Part shown: positions 36,149 through 46,455 of the stretch, in pieces
Numbering within the stretch: position 1 is the first letter of the stretch
How the letters are laid out: each line of letters opens with the position of its first letter
Assembly (NCBI RefSeq): GCF_001042595.1
Contig: NZ_AP012326.1
Coordinates: forward strand, 1,550,001 to 1,614,000
Reading direction: 5' to 3'
From: Bifidobacterium dentium JCM 1195 = DSM 20436
Lineage (GTDB): Bacteria > Actinomycetota > Actinomycetes > Actinomycetales > Bifidobacteriaceae
Length of the DNA stretch: 64,000 nucleotides
Made by a program: the position numbers and the translations under genes
Notes under the pieces: model-generated
Seen by the model: the letters and a program-made list of their open reading frames with translations, nothing else
Told to the model about the DNA's origin: nothing
The model's database searches: none

Positions 36149-36294
36149 ACTTATCCTCCTGCATGATCCTGCCGGAAGCACGTACCACACGGGCCCACTT
36201 CTGGCAAGGGCAAATCGTCAACTATGTGAGTAAACCATCTTCCAAGGACGATTATTCCCCAATCGGCGAAGTCCCCCAGCGCCATTCATTCGAC

Positions 36295-37020
36295 TCACGG
36301 TGTGTCGCCTATGGTTTCACCGATCCACGCCGGACCGACATGCCGATGCACGGCCGAGCAGACTATCGCTGCCAGCGAACACCCCTCATCGATCGCGAGG
36401 GCGCGCATCGCGCACGGCATGGCGCGATCGTCTCCCAGCCACCACAGGACGTAACTGGTTACCGCCAGCGGCTGCACATGGTAGGACTCCGGCACCATCG
36501 CGATGATATCGAGCAACATGCCAATGCCACGGCCACAACGCGCCATATCGGGATGCGTGGCGGCATCATGGAACGATGCGCTGAGCAACTCCTCCAGACG
36601 ACGCGCATTGCGCGGCAGCATGGGCCGTGAAGCGAAGTCGAGCAGAAACTCACGCGGGCAACGTTCCTCATCGATGATGATCGAGATCAACAGGGCATCA
36701 CGAATGGCCAGGGTCCGGCTCATACCGACCGCGAGCGCGGCCATGTCCGCCCGACCGAGATCGCCTCCGCACCGTAGCGTCTCCATCCAATGATCGAGTG
36801 GCTCCCGCAAATACATGCGAATGGCGTCACACATACCCTGCTCCCTGCAATGTTCACGAAGTATTCGACCCGTGGCGTCCAGTTCCCGTTCGGAAAATGG
36901 CATGGGGCGTTCGCCGTCGTCCGTTTGTGATGTCCGCGGCTCCTGCACGCGCGAACATGGGCCACGTTCCTGCCCATACCCGCACTTCCTGCCATCGTTG
37001 CCATCGTTCACACCGTCCAT
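36295..37020 (-). CDS. DUF4192 family protein
   Basis: The 241-residue protein matches the actinobacterial DUF4192 family, mainly in its C-terminal half (VTSYVLWWLGDDRAMPCAMR, ALAIDEGCSLAAIV, and a late GPAWIGE). The function is unknown. AGGAGG stands eight bases before the ATG at 37020. The first 40 residues are poorly conserved-looking and rich in Gly/Asp. It diverges from the polyprenyl synthase gene. Confidence 0.65.
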   Translation of the reverse strand: MDGVNDGNDGRKCGYGQERGPCSRVQEPRTSQTDDGERPMPFSERELDATGRILREHCREQGMCDAIRMYLREPLDHWMETLRCGGDLGRADMAALAVGMSRTLAIRDALLISIIIDEERCPREFLLDFASRPMLPRNARRLEELLSASFHDAATHPDMARCGRGIGMLLDIIAMVPESYHVQPLAVTSYVLWWLGDDRAMPCAMRALAIDEGCSLAAIVCSAVHRHVGPAWIGETIGDTP

Positions 37021-37211
37021 GTCATGAACCTCCTCGGTCGTTCTCGGTTTTCGGGTCCTAACAGGCCCTTGGAAGGCACTATGCCGTATCGCACGGCTTC
37101 ATCCGTTCTTTTTCCGCCCCTGTGGTCGGAGGATGCGCCCCTCGGCGTTTCGTAACGGTTTTTTTCCGTGGCAGGCGTTGCGAATATTGAGATTCGCTCT
37201 TGTCGAAAGGC

Positions 37212-37220
37212 TGTGGATAA
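37212..37220. promoter_or_regulatory. DnaA-box-like 9-mer
   Basis: TGTGGATAA (the complement of TTATCCACA) lies 8 bases before the polyprenyl synthase ATG. The same 9-mer occurs at 49680-49688 (recA upstream) and 50627-50635 (clgR upstream). Regulation by DnaA is only a possibility. Confidence 0.3.
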
Positions 37221-37228
37221 CTGAAGGT

Positions 37229-38308
37229 ATGAGTAGCTCCACGGATTTGGAACAGATCGAGTCCCGCATTGTCGAATTGGTGAAGGATTTCGTCACGCCG
37301 CATGCCGACGATGCGGTGGCTTCCTCCTGCAAAGACGTCGCCGATGCGGTGGCCCGTCAGGCGGTCACGTCCAGCGAAGGCGGCAAAAGGTTGCGCGCGT
37401 TGCTGACGCTGGATTCCTTCCGCGTATTCGCCGCCGATGCCGCTAAGGAGGCCGATTTCGACGCGGTGTTGGATCTGGCCTGCGCGGTTGAGGTGTTCCA
37501 GACCGCTGCCTTGGTGCACGACGACATCATTGATGACTCCGATTTGCGCCGCGGCAGGCCGTCCGCGCATCGGGCACTAGCTTCCGGCACGCATAGCGAT
37601 GCGATAGGACGTGGCCTGGGCATCATGTTGGGAGACATGCTCGCGACATCCAGCGTGGATATCGCCAACCGTGCGGCACGTCGCCTGTCACGTTCCGATG
37701 ATGTGGTCGGCGCGTTTCTGACCATGCATCGCGAGGTGGAGATCGGACAGGTGCTGGATCTTGCCGTGGAGTTGAATCCGCTGGATGATCCCGAGGAACT
37801 GGTCCGTGCCTCATTGAACGTGTTCCGTTGGAAGACCGCCAGTTATACCACCATCGCCCCTTTGGAATTCGGCATGCTCGCCGCAGGATTGGATGCCTCC
37901 GCCGCTCGCGACCTTGCCATGTCGATCGGCCTGCCGTTAGGTCTGGCGTTCCAGCTTGCGGACGATTTGCTGGACGTGATCGGCTCAAGTCTCAACACCG
38001 GCAAGCCTGTCGGCGGAGACATTCGTGAGGGCAAGCGTACCGTATTGCTGGCCGACGCCCTCAGCGGCGCCGACGAGCCGGAACGTGCGGAGCTTATCGG
38101 CATGTGGGAAGCGCCATCCCGCTGCGAGGAACAGGTGAGACGGGCCATCACGCTGTTTGCGTCAACAGGAGCCATCGAACGTTCCCATGGTCGGATTCGT
38201 AATCTATGGAACGCCTCGAAAAGCATCATCGACGCGTTGGACGTGCCAGATGACCGCAAGGAGTTGCTGATCAGGGCCTGTGCGCGGTTCGTGCCGACCG
38301 TCGTCTAG
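37229..38308 (+). CDS. Polyprenyl diphosphate synthase
   Basis: The 359-residue trans-prenyltransferase adds isopentenyl units to an allylic diphosphate, making long-chain prenyl diphosphates (lipid carrier or quinone side-chain precursor). The first Asp-rich motif is ALVHDDIIDDSDLRRGRPSA and the second is FQLADDLLDVIG. GGKRLRALLTL gives the IPP-binding Lys/Arg. The product length cannot be read from sequence with confidence. A weak GAAGG abuts the ATG; no better start is seen. It diverges from the DUF4192 gene. Confidence 0.9.
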   Translation: MSSSTDLEQIESRIVELVKDFVTPHADDAVASSCKDVADAVARQAVTSSEGGKRLRALLTLDSFRVFAADAAKEADFDAVLDLACAVEVFQTAALVHDDIIDDSDLRRGRPSAHRALASGTHSDAIGRGLGIMLGDMLATSSVDIANRAARRLSRSDDVVGAFLTMHREVEIGQVLDLAVELNPLDDPEELVRASLNVFRWKTASYTTIAPLEFGMLAAGLDASAARDLAMSIGLPLGLAFQLADDLLDVIGSSLNTGKPVGGDIREGKRTVLLADALSGADEPERAELIGMWEAPSRCEEQVRRAITLFASTGAIERSHGRIRNLWNASKSIIDALDVPDDRKELLIRACARFVPTVV

Positions 38309-38389
38309 GAGAGGCGGCGGCAACACTCCCCCATGTTCTCGTTGCGGAATCCGCGAAAGCCTGCTTGTAGACTGAGGTGAGGATACCGC

Positions 38390-40588
38390 TTGTCGAGAGA
38401 TTTTCAGAAGGAACCATACGGATCAACCATGAGTGAGGCTTCACACGCACCCGAAGGGCAAGTCATCGAAGGCCGCTATCGGGTCGTCAGCAAAATCGCC
38501 GAAGGCGGCATGGCCACGGTGTATCAGGCCATGGACGAGCGTCTGGAGCGCACCGTCGCCATCAAGATCATGCACACCCAATTGGCGCAGGGCCCCCATC
38601 GCGATCAGTTCGTACAACGGTTCCACCGCGAGGCCAAGTCGGCGGCCGCCATCGCCAACCCTCATATCGTACAGGTGTATGATACCGGCGAATTCAATGG
38701 TCTGGACTATCTCGTCATGGAGTACGTGCATGGCGTGAACTTACGGTACGAAATGAACCAGCAGGGCACGTTCAGCGTACGCGAGACACTACGCGTCGTG
38801 GGCGAAACACTGGATGGCCTTGCCTCGGCCCACCGTGCCGGCGTGGTGCATCGTGACATCAAGCCGGAGAATATCCTGCTCAACGATCGCGGGCATGTGC
38901 AGATCACCGATTTCGGTCTGGCGAAGGCCGCCTCGCAGGCCACGTTGTCTTCGACGGGGATGTTGCTTGGTACGGCGGCCTATCTGGCACCGGAAATGAT
39001 TGAAAACAATCAGGCCACCCCTCAAGGCGATCTGTATTCCGTAGGCATCATGGCATGGGAAATGTTGACCGGAGAGGTGCCGTTCACTGCGGATAATCCG
39101 GTGACGCTCGTATTCAAGCATGTGCATGAGGATGTACCGTCCGTGTCCACAAAGTGCCCCGGCATCAATGCGGATGTGGCCGCGTTCATAGCGCATATCG
39201 CCGCCCGATCCGTCGATGCGCGCCCTGCCGACGCCTCCGTGGCGTTGCAAGAGCTGCAACGACTGCAGTCCAAACTGTCGATTGAGGATTGGCAATATCG
39301 TTTGCCCCCTTCCACCGACGTGACTGGCCCCGATGACGCCACTGCGCCCATGATTTCGCCGATTCCCGAACCACCAGCACCTCCGACGAAGACCACCGTC
39401 ATGTCGCCGGACGCCACCACGCAACTGCCACCATCACTGGCGTTCCTGCAGGAGAACGCTCCACGGCGGACACCCGACGCCACGCAGGTAATCGGAACAG
39501 GTACGGGCAACGGCGGTGCCGCGCCGTCTTTCACCGGGCAGCGGACACCAAGCGAGAATGGCGAGGTCAAGGAGCAACGCAACAAATCGCATGGACCGCT
39601 CATCGCAGCCGCAGTCGCGGCGCTGCTGGTAATCGGCGGAATCGGCGGCGGTTGGGCATGGTGGTATTACCGTGGTCCCGGTAGCTACTGGACCATGCCG
39701 ACCCCCACGGGAATCCAATGCGCAACCGGACAGACTTGCCGCATCACCAATACTTCATGGAGCGAATACGAACGGCTGCTGAAGGTCGCCAACATTCCAT
39801 ACTCGACCAGCAAAGCCTATGACGACACCATCGCCAAAGGCAACATCATCTCCACCGATCCGGCGAACGTGCTCGACCATGTCAGCAAGAGGAACGGTCA
39901 GAAGGTGAAAATCGTGATTTCCCAAGGAGTGAAGCAGGCGACCGTGCCCGCCGATATTCTCGATGCGACCAGTGCGAACGGCAAAGATCCGATCAATGCG
40001 CTAAAAAAGGCCGGCTTCGATGACATCGAACAAACCGCCGCCTCCGACGACGATTATTCGATGGACGTGCCGCAAGGCGCATTGCTGAGCATCAGCGTCG
40101 ATCCGGGCGCGACGTTGCCTCATAACACGAAGATTTCGGTTACGCTCTCACAGGGTCCGAAGCCCGTGACCATGCCGGATATCGTCGGCAAGACGCAGGA
40201 TGAGGCGCAACAGGCACTGGATGAGCTCAAGCTCACTGCGAACTGGACTGAACAGTTCGATGACAAGATTCCCCAAGGGCAAGTGATTTCAGCTTCCGCC
40301 AAGTCCGGTGACGCCCTGCATTGGGGAGATGAGGTGGATGTGGTCGTTTCGAAGGGTCCGGAAACGGTGACCCTGCCGAATTATGTGGGCCAAAAGGCAT
40401 CCGAAGCAAAAAGCGCGCTGGAAAAGCTGGGCTTCAGCGTGAAAATCAGTTCGCAGTTGACCTTGGATTCCAGCCAGGACAAGAAAGTGGCCTCACAGGA
40501 TCCGGTCGGCGGCACTGAGGTTCGTTTGCGCCAGGAGGACGGCACGCCGACCACCGTCACCCTGAAAATGTACTCATCCCTGTTCTAA
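38390..40588 (+). CDS. pknB: PASTA-domain serine/threonine protein kinase (PknB-like)
   Basis: This is a membrane kinase that senses cell-wall fragments. The kinase domain occupies about residues 25-290: glycine loop IAEGGMATVY, Lys59 in VAIKI, catalytic HRDIKPEN (Asp156) and DFG (Asp174). A Pro/Thr-rich juxtamembrane linker leads to one transmembrane helix (LIAAAVAALLVIGGIGG, near residue 400) and about four extracellular PASTA-like repeats, two of them clear (VTMPDIVGKTQDEAQQAL, VTLPNYVGQKASEAKSAL). The start is probably TTG at 38390 (GAGGA six bases upstream). ATG at 38429 is the alternative and loses only 13 residues. Confidence 0.92.
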   Translation: MSRDFQKEPYGSTMSEASHAPEGQVIEGRYRVVSKIAEGGMATVYQAMDERLERTVAIKIMHTQLAQGPHRDQFVQRFHREAKSAAAIANPHIVQVYDTGEFNGLDYLVMEYVHGVNLRYEMNQQGTFSVRETLRVVGETLDGLASAHRAGVVHRDIKPENILLNDRGHVQITDFGLAKAASQATLSSTGMLLGTAAYLAPEMIENNQATPQGDLYSVGIMAWEMLTGEVPFTADNPVTLVFKHVHEDVPSVSTKCPGINADVAAFIAHIAARSVDARPADASVALQELQRLQSKLSIEDWQYRLPPSTDVTGPDDATAPMISPIPEPPAPPTKTTVMSPDATTQLPPSLAFLQENAPRRTPDATQVIGTGTGNGGAAPSFTGQRTPSENGEVKEQRNKSHGPLIAAAVAALLVIGGIGGGWAWWYYRGPGSYWTMPTPTGIQCATGQTCRITNTSWSEYERLLKVANIPYSTSKAYDDTIAKGNIISTDPANVLDHVSKRNGQKVKIVISQGVKQATVPADILDATSANGKDPINALKKAGFDDIEQTAASDDDYSMDVPQGALLSISVDPGATLPHNTKISVTLSQGPKPVTMPDIVGKTQDEAQQALDELKLTANWTEQFDDKIPQGQVISASAKSGDALHWGDEVDVVVSKGPETVTLPNYVGQKASEAKSALEKLGFSVKISSQLTLDSSQDKKVASQDPVGGTEVRLRQEDGTPTTVTLKMYSSLF

Positions 40589-40593
40589 GTCAT

Positions 40594-40625
40594 CTTCCGG
40601 GTTCCCACCTGCGGGAACCCGGAAG
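40594..40625. terminator. Bidirectional terminator between pknB and plsC
   Basis: Perfect 13-bp arms (CTTCCGGGTTCCC and its complement) enclose a six-base loop in the 40-base gap between two convergent stops. Confidence 0.75.
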
Positions 40626-40628
40626 GAA

Positions 40629-41318
40629 TCAGGCCTCTTCCTTGGCTTTGAGTTGCTCCTTGATCTTCTGCGCGTACTCATCTACGTATTCCTGACCGCT
40701 CATCTTCTGGATCTCCATGGTCACGCGATCGGTCAAGGAACGCAGATCGTCATGAGTGATCTGGTCCGCCGGCTTCTTTTCGACTTCGATCGGCTTGCCG
40801 TAAATCACCGCGGTCTTGCCCTTGCCCGGAATGACCTGGCCGGGCACCTGCAACTCACGTGAACCGATGATGGCCGTCGGGATGATCGGACAGCCGGTCT
40901 CATATGCCAGTCGTGCGGCACCGGTGTGCCCCTTGTACAGTCGTCCATCGGGGCTGCGTGTGCCCTCGATATGGATGCCGAACAGGTGTCCGTCCTCGAG
41001 AATCTCACGGGCATGATTCAACGCGCCGAGCGACTTGGAACCGCCGGAACGATCCACCGGGAACACGCCGACGGAGGTGAACCACCACTTCTTGAACCGG
41101 CCCTTGATGCCTTTGCCCTCGAAGTACTCGGCCTTACCCATGAAGTGAATCATGCGTGGGCTGGTCAACGGCAGCAGTGCGTCGTCGATGACGGCAAGAT
41201 GGTTGGCCGCAATGATGGCGCCGCCCTCGTGCGGAATATGCTCAAGCCCTTTGGCGGTCGGCCCCAAGCGATGGATGGCGATCGGTCCCAGGCCTTTCAC
41301 GAAAAACCAGTAGAGCAT
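40629..41318 (-). CDS. plsC: 1-acyl-sn-glycerol-3-phosphate acyltransferase
   Basis: The 229-residue PlsC-type enzyme adds the second acyl chain to lysophosphatidic acid in phospholipid synthesis, at the inner membrane face. The HX4D catalytic motif is AANHLAVIDDALL. The substrate motif is HIEGTRSPDGRLYKGHTGAA, and PIIPTAIIGS is the late conserved block. The C-terminus is Lys/Glu-rich. It converges on pknB. Confidence 0.9.
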   Translation of the reverse strand: MLYWFFVKGLGPIAIHRLGPTAKGLEHIPHEGGAIIAANHLAVIDDALLPLTSPRMIHFMGKAEYFEGKGIKGRFKKWWFTSVGVFPVDRSGGSKSLGALNHAREILEDGHLFGIHIEGTRSPDGRLYKGHTGAARLAYETGCPIIPTAIIGSRELQVPGQVIPGKGKTAVIYGKPIEVEKKPADQITHDDLRSLTDRVTMEIQKMSGQEYVDEYAQKIKEQLKAKEEA

Positions 41319-41369
41319 TCTTCACGATCCTCCCAGCGGATTGGCCTCCGCTTGATTAGAGTTATAGGT

Positions 41370-41924
41370 ATGACTGACCTCAACAATAGCAATGCCGACG
41401 AAGAACACCCAAACGCCACGTCGAATGATGGCGCCGATGACCTTGACGCCGCCTGGGCCGAATTCACCCAATCCCACGCCGACGATCTGAAGGCCGTGGA
41501 GCAGTCACGCAACGCCAAACGCTTCGAGAAGCATGCGCAACGCCGCGAGAAGGAGGCGTTGCTATCGATCAACGACCTCGATCACGGCACGTTCACCGAC
41601 GATATCCCGCAAGGCCGTGGACCTCGTGATTTCACCGGCTCAAGCTGGCTTGACACAGATAATGTCATGGACCGTTATGGCGATGATTTCGTGCCGCCGA
41701 ACCCGAAGATCGGTCACGTCAAACCATCGAAGCTGGTGTTCTGGGCATTGCTGGTCGTCGGCGTGGCCGGCATCATCCTCTCGGTATTCGTGCCGGCATT
41801 GGCCGCGATTCTGGGATCGATCTTCGGCGTGTGCGCGCTGGTCGGCGCCGCAGGCTTGATTGCGCAGCACAAGGGACATGCACAGACGCGCACTGACCCC
41901 TTTGACGATGGTGCACGCGTATAG
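41370..41924 (+). CDS. Conserved membrane protein of unknown function
   Basis: The 184-residue protein has a charged, helical N-terminal 125 residues (FEKHAQRREKEALLSINDLD and a conserved-looking HGTFTDDIPQGRGPRDFTG). Two adjacent hydrophobic helices near the end (LVFWALLVVGVAGIILSVF, LGSIFGVCALVGAAGLI) are followed by a short tail. I know of no function. The ATG has no Shine-Dalgarno but lies seven bases after TAGAGT, so a leaderless mRNA is likely. It diverges from plsC. Confidence 0.7.
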   Translation: MTDLNNSNADEEHPNATSNDGADDLDAAWAEFTQSHADDLKAVEQSRNAKRFEKHAQRREKEALLSINDLDHGTFTDDIPQGRGPRDFTGSSWLDTDNVMDRYGDDFVPPNPKIGHVKPSKLVFWALLVVGVAGIILSVFVPALAAILGSIFGVCALVGAAGLIAQHKGHAQTRTDPFDDGARV

Positions 41925-41933
41925 GTACATACA

Positions 41934-41990
41934 GTTAGTGGCTGTTGGTTGCGAGTAACGGGTCATTACTCGCAACCAACAGCCACTAAC
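41934..41990. repeat. Perfect 25-bp inverted repeat after 41924, with degenerate copies
   Basis: The arms at 41934-41958 and 41966-41990 are perfectly complementary around a seven-base loop. A degraded version of the inner unit (TGCGAACAACGGGCTACTAC then TCGCAACCAA) follows at about 42015-42045, and a half unit TTGATTGCGAG at about 42072. It separates the convergent 41370 and trpD genes and may terminate both. Confidence 0.8.
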
Positions 41991-42103
41991 CGGCCATCTT
42001 CAGGCTTCCAACTGCGAACAACGGGCTACTACTCGCAACCAAAGACCTCAAAGAGGCAATTTTAAGGCTCTTGATTGCGAGCATTCCCGGCGTACTGGCA
42101 GGT

Positions 42104-43156
42104 TCAGGCCTTCATTGCCTGAGCGGCGGTAATCCACTTGTCGAGCAGGGCCGTGGCATTGCCGGAATCGACCGTCTCCTCGGCGATGGCGTAAGCCACC
42201 TTGAAGCGTTCGGTCAGATTGGCGTCAGCCGGCACCAGATGACCGTCGGCCACGATGGCGGATGCCGCGTTCAACAGTGCGGTGGTGCGGAACGGCACAT
42301 CCTTACCGGCGAAGAAGTCGCAGGCGAGCTGGGCGTTCAGTGCCGGCTCACCGCCCTTGAGGTCCTCGACGGTCACCTTGGCGAGACCGAGTTCCACGGT
42401 CGGGTCGAATTCGGTCTCGGTAACCTCGCCATCCTTGAATTCCCAAACGGATACCGGACCGGTCGGAGCCATCTCGTCAAGGCCTTCGCTGGAGGTGTAG
42501 ACCATGCCGGTTTGCCCGTTGGCCGCATAGACGGCGGCCATGACCGGGCTCATCGCACGATTGGCACAACCGACGGCCATATGCTTCGGGGACGCCGGAT
42601 TGGTCAGCGGGCCGAGCACGTTGAATACACAGGGCACCCCCAGAGCGGCGCGCACGGGGCCTACGAAACGCATGGCTGGATGGAAGGTGCGTGCGAACGC
42701 GAATGCGATGCCGCATTCGTTACCGACTTCAGCAACCTGCTCAGGAGTCAGGTCAAGCGGCAGCCCCAACGCTTCGAAACAGTCGGCGGTGCCGCACTTC
42801 GAGGAGGCGGCACGGTTACCATGCTTGACGACCTTCACACCGGAGGCCGCAGCCACCACGGCGCCCATGGAGGACAGATTCACGGTGGCGGCTCCGTCAC
42901 CGCCGGTACCGACGATATCGGTGGTTTCGCCGTCAATGTTCAGTGGGATGGCATGGTCGACCATGGCCTTGGCCGCACCGCGCACCTCGTCCGTGGTCAG
43001 GCCCAGTTGCTGCTGGGTGGCGAGTACCGCACCCACTGCGGCCGGATCGGCGTTGCCATTCATCAGGTCATCAACGAACCACTCGGACTCCTCCGCGCTT
43101 AAGTGGTCCCCTCCGACCAGCTTGGTGAGGATCGACTTCCATGTGATTTCGGCCAT
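42104..43156 (-). CDS. trpD: Anthranilate phosphoribosyltransferase
   Basis: TrpD joins anthranilate to PRPP in tryptophan synthesis. The 350-residue protein has the PRPP-binding VGTGGDGAATVNLS, the HGNRAASSKCGTADCFEALG motif, and NVLGPLTNPA. It is the single-domain form with no fused glutamine amidotransferase. AAGGAGG ends five bases before the ATG at 43156. No other trp genes are in the window. A structured leader lies upstream. Confidence 0.95.
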   Translation of the reverse strand: MAEITWKSILTKLVGGDHLSAEESEWFVDDLMNGNADPAAVGAVLATQQQLGLTTDEVRGAAKAMVDHAIPLNIDGETTDIVGTGGDGAATVNLSSMGAVVAAASGVKVVKHGNRAASSKCGTADCFEALGLPLDLTPEQVAEVGNECGIAFAFARTFHPAMRFVGPVRAALGVPCVFNVLGPLTNPASPKHMAVGCANRAMSPVMAAVYAANGQTGMVYTSSEGLDEMAPTGPVSVWEFKDGEVTETEFDPTVELGLAKVTVEDLKGGEPALNAQLACDFFAGKDVPFRTTALLNAASAIVADGHLVPADANLTERFKVAYAIAEETVDSGNATALLDKWITAAQAMKA

Positions 43157-43264
43157 GATGCCCTCCTTGGCGTTTCGGCGCGCCAGCGATGTATACGTAA
43201 CGCCGCCAATTCTATCGATTCCAGATTTCCACACCACCCCTCGTCCATATCACGAACAAGGCAA

Positions 43265-43366
43265 GAGCTCCCACGGGTGCGAGTGCCAGACGTAAAGCTG
43301 ACGACTCATACCAATGGGAGCTCCGTTAGGTCAGCGAGACCTGTCTATCCAAGGCATTGTGATGCC
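43265..43366 (-). promoter_or_regulatory. Structured RNA region between secA and trpD
   Basis: On the minus strand GGCAT-TGTG-type and GAGCTCCCA-type hairpins occur in series. The outer stem pairs 43315-43323 with 43265-43273. Inside it GAGT/ACTC and GTCAG/CTGGC can pair, giving one extended nested hairpin followed by TTGCCTTGTT. A smaller hairpin GGCAT/ATGCC (43353-43366) lies nearer the secA stop. This may be the secA terminator or a trpD leader. No T-box motif was found. Confidence 0.5.
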
Positions 43367-43386
43367 CGTTTGAGATGCGCCTTCCG

Positions 43387-46263
43387 TCACTGCTCGTTCT
43401 GGCCGTGGCACATCTTGTACTTGCGACCGGAACCGCACGGGCACTGGGCGTTCTTACCGGTTCCCGGGAAGGTACGGCCATCGGCCCATGGTGAGCGCAA
43501 TTCCTCACTCTTCGGACGCTTGTTGGCCGGAACCTTGCCTTCGGCGTGGCTAATCGGCTGCATGCCGACGATGCCCGGCTCGGCCTTATGCTCTTCAGCA
43601 AGCTCGTCAATGGCGGCCTTTTCGGCTTCGTCATCGGTCTCCGGCTCAGCGGGAGCGGACTGTCCGGTGGGCTCTGCCTCGCCTTCAAGCCCCATCACGG
43701 CTTCGGCTGCGTTCACGGCCTCGTCCTCATCGGATTCGGTTTCAGTGTCCTCGGTGACGGCCACACGTTCGATATCCACGTGGAACAGCAGCTGGATGGA
43801 TTCCTCCTTGATGGCCTCGATCATGGAGTTGTACATCTGGTAGCCTTCGCGCTGGTATTCGACCAGCGGGTCGCGCTGGCCCATGCCACGCAGACCGATG
43901 CCGTCCTTGAGGTAGTCCATCTCGTAGAGGTGCTCACGCCACTTGCGGTCGAGCACGGCAAGCACCACACGACGTTCGAGTTGGCGCAGGCCTTCTTCGC
44001 CGAGCTTCTCTTCGAAGTCGAGATACTGGTCCTTGGCGTCGGCGACGATGAGGTCCTTGACTGCCTCGACGGCCTTGTCTCCCTTGAGCTTGGAGACGGC
44101 ATCCTTCGCGGCGTCCTGGTCCACCGCAATTGGATATACGGAGGCGAGTGCCTTGAACAGGCCTTCCCAATCCCAGTCCTTCGGCTTATCGGAGCCCTTG
44201 TTGGCCCCCTTGATGTAACTCGTCACGGTATCTTCAATGAAACGCAGGATATCGTCATGGATATCCTCGCCCTTGAGCACCGCCTGACGTTCGGCGTAGA
44301 TCACGGTACGCTGTTTGTTCATCACGTCGTCGTACTTCAGCACGTTCTTACGGATTTCGAAGTTACGTGATTCCACGGCCTTCTGCGCGGTACGCACACC
44401 CTTGGACACGCTCTTGGCCTCGATCGGCTCGCCTTCCGGCATACCCTTGGCCATGACGCGAGCCACGAGCTGGGTGTTGAACAGGCGCATCAGATCGTCT
44501 TCGAGCGACAGATAGAAGCGGGATTCGCCCGGATCACCCTGACGGCCGGAACGGCCACGCAGCTGATTGTCGATTCGGCGGGATTCGTGACGTTCGGTGC
44601 CCAGTACGTACAGGCCACCGAGGTCGACGACCTCCTCATGCTCGTCCTTGACCTGCTCCTTGATTTCAGCCAAGGTGCCCGGCCAACGCTTCTCGTATTC
44701 GTCCGGAGTGTCGTCCGGCGAGTAGCCCTCGGACTTGAGCTTGGCGTCGGCAAGGAATTCGACATTGCCGCCGAGCATGATGTCGGTACCACGGCCGGCC
44801 ATGTTGGTGGCCACGGTGACGGCGCCTTTACGGCCTGCGACGGCCACGACGGCGGCTTCCTTGTCGTGCTGCTTCGCATTCAGGACCTGATGCGGAATCT
44901 TGGCCACGTCAAGCAGTGAGGAGACGATTTCGGAGGATTCCACGGAAGCGGTGCCCAGCAGGACCGGCTGGCCCTTCTTGTGACGCTTGGCGACATCACG
45001 CACGATGGCGGCGAGCTTTTCCTTCTTGGTGCGGAAAATCAGATCGTCCTGATCCTCGCGGATCATCGGCTTGTTGGTCGGAATCGGAAGTACGCCGAGC
45101 TTGTAGGTGCCCATGAATTCGGCGGCCTCGGTCTCTGCGGTACCGGTCATGCCCGACAGTTTGTCGTACATGCGGAAGTAGTTCTGCAGGGTGATGGTGG
45201 CGAAGGTCTGGTTTTCGGCCTTGACCTCCACGCCTTCCTTGGCCTCGATGGCCTGATGCAGGCCTTCGTTGTAGCGACGTCCCGGCAGGATACGACCGGT
45301 GTGCTCGTCGACGATGAGCACCTCGCCTCCGGTCACGACGTAGTCGCGGTCACGCAGGAACAGCTCCTTGGCCTTGATGGCGTTGTTCAGATAGCCGATC
45401 AGGGCGGTGTTGTTCGGCTCGTACAGATTGTCGATGCCAAGATAGTCCTCGACCTTGGTGATGCCCGGATCGAGAATGCCGACGACCTTCTTCTTCTCAT
45501 CGACATCGTAGTCCTCGTCGCGGGTGAGCTTCGGGACCAGGCGCGCGAACTGGCGGTACCAACGAGTCACGTCGCCTTCGGCAGGTCCGGAGATAATCAA
45601 CGGGGTACGGGCTTCGTCGATGAGGATGGAGTCGACCTCGTCGACGATGGCGAAGTGATGTCCGCGCTGCACCAGGTCGGATTTTTCCCAGGACATGTTG
45701 TCGCGAAGGTAATCGAAGCCGAATTCGTTGTTGGTGCCATAGGTGATGTCGGCGTTGTACTGCTTGCGACGCTCCGGCGGCTTCTGATCGGTGATGATGC
45801 AACCGGTGCTCATGCCGAGGAATCGATAGACACGACCCATCAGCTCGGCCTGATAGCTGGCCAGATAGTCGTTGACGGTGACGACGTGAACGCCCTTGCC
45901 TTCCAACGCGTTCAGATATGCCGGCAATGTGGCGACAAGGGTCTTGCCTTCACCGGTCTTCATTTCGGCTATATTGCCCCAGTGCAGGGCGGCGCCGCCC
46001 ATCAGCTGCACATCGAAGTGGCGCAGTCCGAGCGTACGCTTGGACGCCTCACGAACGGTAGCGAAGGCTTCCGGCATGATCTTATCGAGGGATTCGCCGT
46101 TGTCGATGCGTTCCTTGAACTTGGCGGTCTGGCCTTTGAGCTCCTCGTCATTGAGGGCCGCAATCTCGTCTTCCAGCGCATTGGTCGCCTTGGCGACGTT
46201 CTCAAGTTTCTTGATCTGTCGGCCTTCGCCCATACGCAGGGCTTTGTCAACGATATCTACCAC
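43387..46263 (-). CDS. secA: Preprotein translocase ATPase SecA
   Basis: SecA drives secretory proteins through SecYEG. The 958-residue protein has [20 protein letters not shown] (Walker A), the [15 protein letters not shown]alker [24 protein letters not shown] and the C-terminal zinc-binding SEC-C motif ([14 protein letters not shown]). GGGAG six bases upstream makes GTG at 46263 ([14 protein letters not shown]) the best start; a GTG two codons earlier abuts it. An acidic linker precedes the C-terminus. Confidence 0.97.
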   Translation of the reverse strand: MVDIVDKALRMGEGRQIKKLENVAKATNALEDEIAALNDEELKGQTAKFKERIDNGESLDKIMPEAFATVREASKRTLGLRHFDVQLMGGAALHWGNIAEMKTGEGKTLVATLPAYLNALEGKGVHVVTVNDYLASYQAELMGRVYRFLGMSTGCIITDQKPPERRKQYNADITYGTNNEFGFDYLRDNMSWEKSDLVQRGHHFAIVDEVDSILIDEARTPLIISGPAEGDVTRWYRQFARLVPKLTRDEDYDVDEKKKVVGILDPGITKVEDYLGIDNLYEPNNTALIGYLNNAIKAKELFLRDRDYVVTGGEVLIVDEHTGRILPGRRYNEGLHQAIEAKEGVEVKAENQTFATITLQNYFRMYDKLSGMTGTAETEAAEFMGTYKLGVLPIPTNKPMIREDQDDLIFRTKKEKLAAIVRDVAKRHKKGQPVLLGTASVESSEIVSSLLDVAKIPHQVLNAKQHDKEAAVVAVAGRKGAVTVATNMAGRGTDIMLGGNVEFLADAKLKSEGYSPDDTPDEYEKRWPGTLAEIKEQVKDEHEEVVDLGGLYVLGTERHESRRIDNQLRGRSGRQGDPGESRFYLSLEDDLMRLFNTQLVARVMAKGMPEGEPIEAKSVSKGVRTAQKAVESRNFEIRKNVLKYDDVMNKQRTVIYAERQAVLKGEDIHDDILRFIEDTVTSYIKGANKGSDKPKDWDWEGLFKALASVYPIAVDQDAAKDAVSKLKGDKAVEAVKDLIVADAKDQYLDFEEKLGEEGLRQLERRVVLAVLDRKWREHLYEMDYLKDGIGLRGMGQRDPLVEYQREGYQMYNSMIEAIKEESIQLLFHVDIERVAVTEDTETESDEDEAVNAAEAVMGLEGEAEPTGQSAPAEPETDDEAEKAAIDELAEEHKAEPGIVGMQPISHAEGKVPANKRPKSEELRSPWADGRTFPGTGKNAQCPCGSGRKYKMCHGQNEQ

Positions 46264-46382
46264 AATCACTCCCTTGGTGTATGCGTGTTTCCTTAGGCGA
46301 GATTAGTCTTGCCGCACCGTTTTCGGAAAAACATCGTCCATTTTACGGTATTTTTCCGCGTGTTGCGTTCCGGCATGCAAAA

Positions 46383-46413
46383 AAGGGATCCGCACGATAA
46401 GTGCGAATCCCTT
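46383..46413 (-). terminator. Rho-independent terminator of hpf
   Basis: Thirteen-base arms (one wobble) and a five-base loop are followed on the minus strand by TTTTTT. It lies 43 bases after the hpf stop and insulates hpf from secA. Confidence 0.85.
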
Positions 46414-46455
46414 CAATGATCGGTTTCGGCGATTGCCGTCACCGAATGCCGAAAA

